From Salinispirillum sp049115955 (GTDB taxonomy: Bacteria > Pseudomonadota > Gammaproteobacteria > Pseudomonadales > Natronospirillaceae): a DNA stretch of 64,000 nucleotides. Shown piece after piece: positions 1 through 8,200 of the stretch. The notes below the pieces were generated by a model. It saw nothing but the letters and a program-made list of their open reading frames with translations. It did no database searches and had not been told where the DNA came from. The stretch lies in NCBI GenBank assembly GCA_049115955.1, contig JAGDZJ010000029.1, forward strand, positions 17,665 to 81,664, given 5' to 3'. Positions within the stretch are counted from its first letter, which is position 1. Each line of letters starts with the position of its first letter. A program made the position numbers and the translations under genes.

Positions 1-1419
1 CCAGTATGTTTGTATTGGCCCATTATAACCAGCGCGCGTCAGTTGATTCGATTTTACGCTGTTCACTTTATCCATCGCGGCATTCAGTTCTTTACCAATA
101 TCACTGTCTTCGAAGTATAAAGAAGATTTACTGTGATGTTGTTTGGTGTCGTAGTAGCCAAGGTCAACACCTAGTAATCGTACTTCGGGTGCCATGAAGT
201 GCGCCGCTAAGCTTGCTGCAGTGTTGGTGCAAGTTGGCGTAGCAAATCGCAGCAAGTTGGTTTCAATAGGCTCTAGAACTGGCGCAGAGTATAGGCTATC
301 TTTCACAAACGCTATTTTTTGCTCAAACATTTCGAATAAGAAAGGAGAGCATTGTACCGCAGCGCAAAGAGGTATCTTTTTGATCGTCTCCGAGTGGCTC
401 GACTCTGACAGTTTTTTGTAAGTCAAGTAATCACTTTCAATCTCGACATGAAGGTCAGGAACAATATTTTGCTCTAATAGGGCGGTAATCGCGCTACCTG
501 CGCTGAAGACAAGGTAGCTGTCCCTTAGTTCTTTTATTTTTTCAAAATGTCGGTCTAGTGAGGGGCCTGCACCGACAACAATGACGGGTTTGCTTAATTT
601 GAACTCCGACTTGTCTGGAATTAATCTAATCCCATTTTTCAGGTTTTGCACTATATGATTGGTTTGATTTATCTCATCGTCATATTGGCCCCATGATGGT
701 GGTATAAGGTGGCGCGTTCTATGTGCCGCTTTAGCTATTTGAAGGTAGTCTAGATTAGAGTTATGTATGAAAAAATGAGTGCTCAACGGGAAATGAGGTG
801 CTCTGGTTGCCAAGCATCTCAATACCGCTTGTCGGCCTTGCTCTTTCCTGCCTGTTAAGATAGTCAGTGAGTGGCCAGGCTTGCTTTGTTGCTTGTAAAT
901 GTCTTCCCAGTCTGTCACGAATGTGCTCATGAGAATCATAGTGAAATCTGACTCAAACAGTATGAGATTATGCACATGATGATTTGCGAGAAATTTTGTT
1001 ATATGAAGGCCAAGCCCAATGCCCATAACGACTACTTGGGGGTAGAAGGAAGGAATGGGCCAAGCCGTATTTATTGGAGAATCCTCCTGAACGTACTGGC
1101 TAAGAAAATTAGAGATGAATGTATGTGCTGTACGTGGGATAGCATAGAGGCTTGGCCGCACGGCTTCCATGCTTTGCGATAACCTCCCTTCGCCACATGA
1201 GTTGATGAAAGCTTGGTAGTCAATCTCTGCTTGATTCTTGCCTGAGCCTTTGTAGAGCAGTTGGCCTCGTATTTTTACGTCGGCATCACCTGATGCAGCG
1301 TCAATCAGCAATTCATATTCGTGATGCTTCAAACGGATCAAGTGATCGTGAATTACTTTGTAGTTACTCGCAAAGAAATTCATGTTTTTCTGATGAAGTT
1401 GTTGAGGTGTAAGTGACAT
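1..1419 (-). CDS. DUF115 / Maf-type motility accessory glycosyltransferase-like protein (partial, 3' end beyond window)
   Basis: Reading the minus strand from an ATG at 1419 gives 473 codons with no stop down to base 1, so the C-terminus lies outside the window. The protein begins MSLTPQQLHQKNMNFFASNY. Around the middle it carries VIVVGAGPSLD, the signature of the DUF115 (MptE-like) fold. It is followed by segments typical of the motility-associated factor (Maf) family, such as PDLHVEIESD and LLGVDLGYYD. Maf proteins in polar flagellates are linked to sialic-acid-like (pseudaminic/legionaminic) glycosylation of flagellin. Position supports this: the gene is divergent from fliC, 230 bp away. 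A weak Shine-Dalgarno (GGA) lies about 9 nt before the ATG. The family is confident; the transferred sugar and the enzymatic role are inferred. Confidence 0.85.
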   Translation of the reverse strand, partial: MSLTPQQLHQKNMNFFASNYKVIHDHLIRLKHHEYELLIDAASGDADVKIRGQLLYKGSGKNQAEIDYQAFINSCGEGRLSQSMEAVRPSLYAIPRTAHTFISNFLSQYVQEDSPINTAWPIPSFYPQVVVMGIGLGLHITKFLANHHVHNLILFESDFTMILMSTFVTDWEDIYKQQSKPGHSLTILTGRKEQGRQAVLRCLATRAPHFPLSTHFFIHNSNLDYLQIAKAAHRTRHLIPPSWGQYDDEINQTNHIVQNLKNGIRLIPDKSEFKLSKPVIVVGAGPSLDRHFEKIKELRDSYLVFSAGSAITALLEQNIVPDLHVEIESDYLTYKKLSESSHSETIKKIPLCAAVQCSPFLFEMFEQKIAFVKDSLYSAPVLEPIETNLLRFATPTCTNTAASLAAHFMAPEVRLLGVDLGYYDTKQHHSKSSLYFEDSDIGKELNAAMDKVNSVKSNQLTRAGYNGPIQTYW

Positions 1420-1528
1420 ATAAAGATCCAATTTCTACCAATGCTCTCAGTTAAGCACATTACGTGCCGACAAGCATTCTTGGTTCATGTGGCGCGCGAT
1501 AAGGCTCGCAGATCTGTGTCTGAAATTT

Positions 1529-1569
1529 TTTTGCCGTTTTTTAGAAAAAAATCCTAAAGAACGGCAAAA
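1529..1569. repeat. Inverted repeat around the fliC sigma-28 promoter
   Basis: TTTTGCCGTT (1529-1538) and AACGGCAAAA (1560-1569) form a perfect 10-bp inverted repeat separated by 21 nt. The right arm overlaps the -35 element and spacer of the fliC promoter. It could be an operator half-site pair, a transcript hairpin belonging to the divergent side, or chance in an A/T-rich leader. Confidence 0.55.
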
Positions 1570-1581
1570 GCCTGCCGCCAA
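1555..1581 (+). promoter_or_regulatory. Sigma-28 (FliA) promoter of fliC
   Basis: TAAAGAAC (1555-1562), an 11-nt spacer and GCCGCCAA (1574-1581) match the FliA consensus TAAAGTTT-N11-GCCGATAA with the exact spacing. It lies 68 bp upstream of the fliC start, and the fliA gene itself is in this window at 38422-39153. Confidence 0.85.
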
Positions 1582-1649
1582 ACCCACTGTGAATAAAGTG
1601 CAACGGCGGTTCGGGTGAGTCGTCGGCATGTAACTGAGGAGAGACTCTC

Positions 1650-4574
1650 ATGGCACAGATTATCAATACCAACTTAGCGTCATTGACGGCTCAGCGTAAC
1701 CTGACCACGTCACAGTCTGCTAACGAAACCGCCTTGCAGCGCCTGTCATCGGGTCTACGCATCAACAGTGCGAAAGACGATGCAGCCGGCTTGGCCATCT
1801 CAACCCGCTTCGAATCTCAAACCAAAGGTTTGGGTGTAGCGATCCGTAACGCCGGCGACGGTATCTCTTTGGCGCAAACCGCTGAAGGTGCCTTGCAGTC
1901 TATGACTGACGCCCTGCAGCGTATTCGTGAACTGGCAGTACAGTCAGCCAACGGAACCAACTCTGATGACGACCGTGTTGCTCTGCAATCGGAAGTTAAC
2001 CAGCTGATCGCTGAAATCACACGTACTTCAGAAGAAACAACTTTCAACGGCCGCACGCTGTTTGATGGCGAGTTTAACGGTATCTTCCAGGTCGGTGCGA
2101 ACGCGGGTCAAACCGTTGCTGTATCAATTGGTGAGCTAACTGCTGCTAAACTGGGTGCTTCTGACCAAGTGGGTGTTTCGGCATTCGGAACAGACGAGGC
2201 ATTGGCCAACGGTGACTTGACCATTAACGGCGTGGGCATCGATGCATCGCGTGCTGGTGATGACACGGCATCTACTACAAATGCAGCCGCTTCTGCGATT
2301 GCTAAAGTAGAGGCGATCAACCGTAAGTCTGATGAAACTGGCGTGCGCGCGTTCGTAAACGACAACGTCGCGGCCGGCTCGGCGATGACTGGTGCTGCTA
2401 CCACCGGTAATATTACGCTGAACGGTGTTGAGATCGAAATCTCTACCTCTAGCGACACTAATGCAAGTCGTGCTTCTGTTGTTCAAGCCATTAACTCCTT
2501 TGCTGAACAGACTGGCATTCGTGCCGTAGATACTGGCTCTTCCGCTAATGGTGTCCAGCTGATTGCAGAAGACGGGCGTAACATTGACCTTCAGTTTACT
2601 GGTGTTGATGGTGATCCAACAGCAGCTTCCACGGGTCTTGGTGAGGCAAAAACTTACTACGGTGGCTATACGCTTATTGCTGATGGGGCTGTGAAAGAAA
2701 TTACCATCACCGGAGGTAATGGCACAGGTCGCGGTGATTTAGCAAATGCTGGTTTGACTGCGGGTACATACACTCGTTCAGTTGCATCAGGTGTGAGCGA
2801 AGTTCAATCGAAGACCTTTGTTGAAGGTTCTCTTAACAACGATGGTACTTTGTTCAACAGCGCACTCGGCACTGCGGCAGCAGCTACATTTGCTGATGCA
2901 ACTCAAACATACACGTTCTCAGTAAATGTAGGGGGAGATTCAGTCTTTTCTGCCCCGCTTGCGGGAAGTACAGAACAGGGAAACGCAGTTGCTGCAATTG
3001 CAAACAGTATATCAGCAAATGCTAATGGCGTGGTTGCTTGGGAGGAGGTTAGTGCGACTATAACAGTCGGCACTTTCGATTCTGCAGACTCTATTGTGTT
3101 TAATGGTACTGCAGGTGCTTCAGTAGGGATCGTAGCAACCGCAACGACTGCTGCTGAAAATGCTAAGCTGACAGCTCAGGCGATTAATGAGACAGACTTT
3201 GGCGCAGATCTTCAAGTTACTGCTGCGGCCAATGATGATGGCACTATCTCATTGACCATCAAAAACTTTGCAGAAGAAGCAGTTAAGTTGACGAAAGATG
3301 GTACTGTTGGCACTCTGACAGTCTCTGTTCTTGATGGTACAACCCCAGGTACTGATGTTGCTTTGACAGGCTCTATAGACACTACTGTTATAGGCTCTTT
3401 GCAGTTCTCTAACCTTGATGGAAAGAACACCAGTATTTCGATCAGCTCTGATTTGGACGGTACAGCTTCGACCCTCTTGCTGGGTAATGGCTCAACTGAT
3501 ACATCATTTACTGCATCCTATGAGGCTCCTAAGGGGCTGACAGATGGTGACCTCGTCATCAATGGTGTGGGTATCGGTTCTGCTCGGGTAGCGGCTGACA
3601 CCGCTAGTGCTACGACAGCATCGGACGGCGGCAAAATCTGGTCCTCTATTAAGGAGCAATCTGCCATAGCGGTAGCCGCAGCAATCAACGCTGTTTCCGG
3701 TGAGACTGGCGTGAGTGCCTCTGTAAATGCAACGCAAGTTGTGGGTGGTACTGGTGAATCCTTTAACGCAAATGATACCGAATTGGCGGTTGGTGATCAG
3801 GCTGGTCTTTACATCAATGGTGTAGAAATCGGTGTGGTGACATTACAGGCTGATAGTGGTGGCTTGATTGATGCTGACCGCGCACGTGCGGATGCCTTGA
3901 ATCTGATCAACCAGAACTCTGGCAAAACAGGTGTGGTTGCTACCGACAACGGTGTGTCACTGACGTTGACTGCAGCGGATGGCCGTAATATCTCTATCGC
4001 GATCGACAACCAATCTGGCACCAGTGAAAGCATGGGTGCTGTGTTTGGCTTGGAAGGTGACGGTATCGGTGAGGCCGCATTCGGAACTGAGTCTATTGAT
4101 GGCCGTATCTCTGCTGAAGGCGTAACCTATGAAACCACATACGGTACGGTTACTCTGGAAAGTGCGGGTAAGTTCACGCTGGAAGGTGGCTCAAACGGAA
4201 CTGCAGCACTGGAGGCTCTTGGCTTGAAAGTCGGTACTTTCGGTGGTGGTGAAGATGGTCAGTTCTTGAAAGACATCGACATCTCTACCTTTGAAGGTGC
4301 AACGGCTGCCATTACTGCGGTAGACAATGCATTGCGTGCTGTAACCAGCACCCGTGCTGACCTCGGTGCGATTCAGAACCGCTTCGAGTCTACCATCAGT
4401 AACCTGCAGATCACTTCAGAGAACCTGACGGCTGCAAACTCTCGTATCCGTGACGCTGACTTCGCATCTGAATCAGCTGAGCTGAGCCGGACGCAGGTAC
4501 TGCAGCAGGCGGGTATTTCCATCCTGGCGCAGGCTAACCAGCGGCCACAGCAGGTACTGTCACTGTTGGGATAA
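1650..4574 (+). CDS. fliC: Flagellin, very large (974 aa)
   Basis: This is the filament subunit exported by the flagellar type III system. Residues 1 to about 150 are the conserved D0/D1 region (start MAQIINTNLASLTAQRNL). Residues from about 872 to 974 are the C-terminal D1/D0 region, ending AQANQRPQQVLSLLG. Most flagellins are 280-500 aa, so the roughly 720-residue middle is exceptional. It contains Flagellin_IN-type modules (pattern L.INGV.I ... INa.s..TGv.A) starting near residues 188, 252, 632 and 718. These form two duplicated pairs, each followed by a similar Gly-rich tail. Between the pairs lies an unrelated-looking segment of about 250 residues. The frame is open throughout. GAGGAGAG precedes the ATG. 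Transcription is from the sigma-28 promoter at 1555-1581. Secretion and capping partners (fliS, fliD) lie downstream. Confidence 0.97.
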   Translation: MAQIINTNLASLTAQRNLTTSQSANETALQRLSSGLRINSAKDDAAGLAISTRFESQTKGLGVAIRNAGDGISLAQTAEGALQSMTDALQRIRELAVQSANGTNSDDDRVALQSEVNQLIAEITRTSEETTFNGRTLFDGEFNGIFQVGANAGQTVAVSIGELTAAKLGASDQVGVSAFGTDEALANGDLTINGVGIDASRAGDDTASTTNAAASAIAKVEAINRKSDETGVRAFVNDNVAAGSAMTGAATTGNITLNGVEIEISTSSDTNASRASVVQAINSFAEQTGIRAVDTGSSANGVQLIAEDGRNIDLQFTGVDGDPTAASTGLGEAKTYYGGYTLIADGAVKEITITGGNGTGRGDLANAGLTAGTYTRSVASGVSEVQSKTFVEGSLNNDGTLFNSALGTAAAATFADATQTYTFSVNVGGDSVFSAPLAGSTEQGNAVAAIANSISANANGVVAWEEVSATITVGTFDSADSIVFNGTAGASVGIVATATTAAENAKLTAQAINETDFGADLQVTAAANDDGTISLTIKNFAEEAVKLTKDGTVGTLTVSVLDGTTPGTDVALTGSIDTTVIGSLQFSNLDGKNTSISISSDLDGTASTLLLGNGSTDTSFTASYEAPKGLTDGDLVINGVGIGSARVAADTASATTASDGGKIWSSIKEQSAIAVAAAINAVSGETGVSASVNATQVVGGTGESFNANDTELAVGDQAGLYINGVEIGVVTLQADSGGLIDADRARADALNLINQNSGKTGVVATDNGVSLTLTAADGRNISIAIDNQSGTSESMGAVFGLEGDGIGEAAFGTESIDGRISAEGVTYETTYGTVTLESAGKFTLEGGSNGTAALEALGLKVGTFGGGEDGQFLKDIDISTFEGATAAITAVDNALRAVTSTRADLGAIQNRFESTISNLQITSENLTAANSRIRDADFASESAELSRTQVLQQAGISILAQANQRPQQVLSLLG

Positions 4575-4614
4575 TCGGTTAATAACCGATAGGGTGAGCC
4601 GATATGGCTCACCC
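4574..4614 (+). terminator. Tandem hairpins after fliC
   Basis: Two hairpins follow the fliC stop codon directly. ATCGGTT/AACCGAT (4574-4580 and 4584-4590, 3-nt loop) is followed by GGGTGAGCC/GGCTCACCC (4592-4600 and 4606-4614, loop GATAT). No strong T run follows, so they may slow transcription or protect the fliC mRNA rather than act as a classical intrinsic terminator. Confidence 0.6.
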
Positions 4615-4664
4615 ATTCGTCCCTTGAGATAGTTTAGTGGTTATACACAGAGAGGTATTTGCAG

Positions 4665-5093
4665 ATGGCAAATTCAATGGAAGCAAGCTTGGCGGTCTTT
4701 AAGGCCACAACAGCTAAATCCGCCTCTTCACCTGCTGTACAGCAGACCAGAGCCAACGAGACGGGCAAAGCGCTGCCCAGTTCCACCGCCACGATGGCAA
4801 GTCTCAGCGGTACTGACCTGAGAAGTTCTGAACAGAGACAAACGGTTGCCCAAGCGAAAGTGCAAGCAACCAACGATGTGAACGACGCCGTAGCCCGCTT
4901 GAAGGACTACGTGCAGGACACGCAACGAGCGCTGAATTTCAGCCTAGATGAAGAAAGTGGTATTACCGTCATCAGTGTGTATGACGCGACGACCCAAGAA
5001 CTCATCCGGCAGATTCCCAGCGAAGAGGCGGTCTCCTTGGCACAGAAGTTAAACCAAGAAGAACCTCTCTCCCTGTTCAGAGCGCAGGTGTAG
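4665..5093 (+). CDS. flaG: FlaG family protein
   Basis: A 142-aa protein of the FlaG family, which affects filament length in polar flagellates. The N-terminal half is low-complexity and Ala/Thr/Ser-rich. The conserved C-terminal half starts near NDAVARLKDYVQDTQRALNF and continues to VYDATTQELIRQIPSEEA, the family core. The ATG at 4665 is preferred over an in-frame TTG six bases upstream because GAGAGGT lies at good spacing. The gene sits between fliC and fliD, the usual place in Pseudomonas and Vibrio relatives. No separate promoter was recognised, so it may be expressed by read-through from fliC. Its terminator hairpin carries the fliD promoter. Confidence 0.92.
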   Translation: MANSMEASLAVFKATTAKSASSPAVQQTRANETGKALPSSTATMASLSGTDLRSSEQRQTVAQAKVQATNDVNDAVARLKDYVQDTQRALNFSLDEESGITVISVYDATTQELIRQIPSEEAVSLAQKLNQEEPLSLFRAQV

Positions 5094-5126
5094 TTAGGCG
5101 TTACGTTATACAAATGCTTACAATGT

Positions 5127-5175
5127 AGGGTGTAAAGTTTAGCGGTGATGAGCCGATAAACCTTACACCCTTTTT
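5127..5175 (+). terminator. Intrinsic terminator of flaG, overlapping the fliD promoter
   Basis: The left arm AGGGTGTAAAGTTT (5127-5140) and right arm AAACCTTACACCCT (5158-5171) pair over 14 bp with one mismatch. The loop is 17 nt and a TTTTT run follows at 5171-5175. The -35 box of the fliD promoter is inside the left arm and its -10 box spans the loop and right arm. Confidence 0.8.
5133..5159 (+). promoter_or_regulatory. Sigma-28 (FliA) promoter of fliD, perfect consensus
   Basis: TAAAGTTT (5133-5140), 11 nt, then GCCGATAA (5152-5159) is identical to the enterobacterial FliA consensus at all 16 positions. It lies 100 bp upstream of the fliD start. Confidence 0.93.
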
Positions 5176-5258
5176 GTGTTTGTGCGGAACCAAAAAGGGC
5201 AGTAAGGTGATTCACAGGGCGATTAGGTTTGCCCGTACATTGGCAGCGGAGTTTTATC

Positions 5259-8200
5259 ATGGCGAGCATTCAGTCTTTAGGTATAGGTTCGGGATTGCTG
5301 ACCGCAGATCTTGCGGAGCAGATCATTGCGGCGGAGCGCGAAGCCACAGATAAGCGCCTGGAATTCAAGACAGCCAAAGTAGAAGCGCAAATCACCGCGT
5401 ACGGTGAAATCAAAAGCGCTTTGAGTAGTCTAGAGGCGGCCGCTAAATCGCTCGCAAGTGCTACCAATATACGTCAAACCAAATCAACCTCTAGCAATGC
5501 CAGCGCAGTCACCGCAACCACTTCATCTACGGCAGAGGTGGGTAACTATTCAATCGCAGTCGACTCCATTGCACAGTCCCACACCGTTGCATCACCGCGT
5601 TACAATTCAGTTACCGATACAGTCGGTACCGGTACGCTGACCTTTCGTTTTGGTACTTTTGATTATGACGGCAGCGACAATATTCAGGGTTTCGAACAAA
5701 ACAGCGCTGGGCGAGAATTCACGCTAGAGCTCGATTCGACCAACAACACGTTAGGCGGAGTGCGTGATGCCATCAATGCGGCGAATATGGGCGTGCAAGC
5801 ATCATTAGTCAATGACGGTACAGGTTATCGTTTGTTGTTGAGTTCCAAGGAAGCTGGCTTGGACAATGCTATGGAAATCACAGTTGCCGGCGACGCTGGG
5901 TTGCAAGCGTTAGCTTATAACCAAGCACAGAACGATCCGAACAACAACATGCTGATGACTCAGAAAGCAGCAGATGCCGAACTGACAGTCAACGGTTTGG
6001 CGATCACCTCGCGTTCTAACCAGCTTACTGAAGTAATTCGTGGGGTGACCATTAATCTGAACTCTGCAACAGCTGGTAGTACGGTTAACCTGAACATCAG
6101 TCGTGACACCTCAGGTGTGGTTGAAAAAACAGAAGAATTTATCGAGGCCTACAACTTTTATCGTGAAGTCTATTCGGAAGTGACCAAGTTCAGCCCCGAT
6201 GATCCGCAGGGCGGTTTGTTGCTGGGTGACTCCACATTGCGTACTGTGCAAAATCAGGTACGCAGTGCGTTAACACAGATCGTGTCCGGACTTGAAAATT
6301 CGCAATATCGTTCGTTGGCGGACATAGGAATTTTCACCGACAGCCGCGACAACTACAAGCTGGCGCTCAATGTCGATAAGCTGGAAGAGGCGTTTCAAAA
6401 TTCCATTGAATCGGTTACCGGATTGTTTGCCAACCGTACGGTGGCAAACGATGGGTTGATCAACTACATCGCTAAGAGTGCAGACACCAAGCCGGGCGAA
6501 TACGCCGTTGAGATAACCCAACTGGCCACTCAGGCCAAAATGAAAGGGCGGCCGATCACTGAGCCGACAGCGGGAAATCCGGTTATTATTGGTGGGTCTA
6601 ACGATTCCTTCCGTATTAACGTGGATGGGACAACGGCAACCATAGACTTGACGCAAGGTACTTATGACAACATCGACGATTTGGTGTTGATGATTCAGAA
6701 CTCCATCAACAACAATTCGACGTTGTTAGGGCGTGCGCGGAGTGTGACGGTGGGCTTCAATGAGGCCACCAGCAGTATTGAGATTACGTCCAGTCGGTTT
6801 GGTAGCAGCTCGCAGGTGTCCTTGGTGGGGGCCGATGCTAATATTGCGAACACCTTAGGCCTGACCTTGCCAGGTCAAGGCGGTGTTAGCGGCCAATTCT
6901 ATAACACGCTAAATGATTTGGCTTTTGCTGCGTCGACCATTCCTGGGTCGCGCGAAGTCTTCGAAAAAGACAGCTTCAACTTCGCCAGCAACACGGTTTC
7001 ATTTGATCTGATTCTTAACGGTGATGCGCCGGTCAATATTACGCTCGACCAAGATATGTCGAACGTGTTGGACATCAACGGCAATGTAGTAGAAGAACGC
7101 ACGCGCAACGATACGTTGTCGTACATCAACGCGCAGTTGAATGCAGCCGGGCTATCCGGGCAAGTGACGGCGCAATTCAATTCATCGAACCGTTTAGTGT
7201 TCAGTTCTCCGATAGACGCTGCACCGCAGACCATTGAATTGGCCAACGTGAATGTGACGGGTAGCAACGACGTTTTAGGCTTGGAAAGCGCGCAAGGTCA
7301 GGCGACGTCTGGTGTGAGTATTGGTGCTGGTGTGGAATTTCAACTTAGTTATGACAATCGTTATATCGAAGTAAATTCAGGTGTCGTCATAGTGCCCGAA
7401 GATATTTATGAAACACCGGAAGACTTGGCCGCCGCTATTCAGGCGGCCATTAACTCTGACCCAACGGTGGCGGGCGCTGCCGTTGGCGCGATTACCACCC
7501 CCGGTACTCGGCCTATTGGAACGGCTATTAACTTTGATGCGCGGCCGGCCGGATTCACCTTTGAATACAACGGTCAGTCGTTCACTGTGGATGTTGATGC
7601 CGACGGCACCGACAACTTAGACAGCGTCCAAACAGCGATTGATAATGCTCTAGTGGCCGGTGGATTGGAAGAGGGTGATGTCAAGGCCATCAATTCAGCG
7701 GGTGGTTTGGCTTTAGAAACGCTAGCGAAGGGCAGCTCCGAAGTGTTGACCATGTTGTCTGACGGTCGTGGTGATATGACCACGCCGGGCAAATCCATTA
7801 CGTCGGGTATCGACTTTTCAGCCGACCCTGCGAACTTCACGTTCCGCGTCGATGGCGTCAACATTGATGTGTCGCTCACCGAAGACCTCAGTGCAGGAAC
7901 CGCTGAAGATACCTTGGCGTATATTCAGCAGCGTCTGAACATTGGGTTGGCGAACGCCGGTGGCGGAGGTAACTTCACCGCCGGCGATGTGGTCGCGCGC
8001 TTGGACGAGAATGACCAGATAGTCTTTGAAACACGCTCTAAAAACGGCGCGAGAACCAACGCGACCTTTGGTGCTTTGGCGTCTCTTGAAGTCGTCTCCG
8101 CCGATGCCGGCGCTGCTGCCTCGTTAGGTTTGGCCGCGGCTGGCCCGAATATACTGGGCCGCGATGCATTCGGGTTCGAGTTGGGTTCAGTGCAGGGTTT

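Noticed and set aside
1..1419. DUF115 protein as a folate-pathway enzyme (MptE)
   Set aside because: Only the fold is shared; the position next to fliC and the surrounding segments fit the Maf motility group.
2800..3530. Central flagellin segment considered as a frameshift or inserted foreign gene
   Set aside because: The frame is continuous with fliC, no stop or mobile-element end is present, and the amino-acid composition (Thr/Ala/Asp/Gly) is like the rest of the filament domain. It is kept as a domain insertion.
2100..4040. Several minus-strand open frames of 70-120 codons inside fliC
   Set aside because: They lie opposite a highly conserved gene, lack ribosome binding sites and recognisable domains, and follow from biased codon use on the coding strand.
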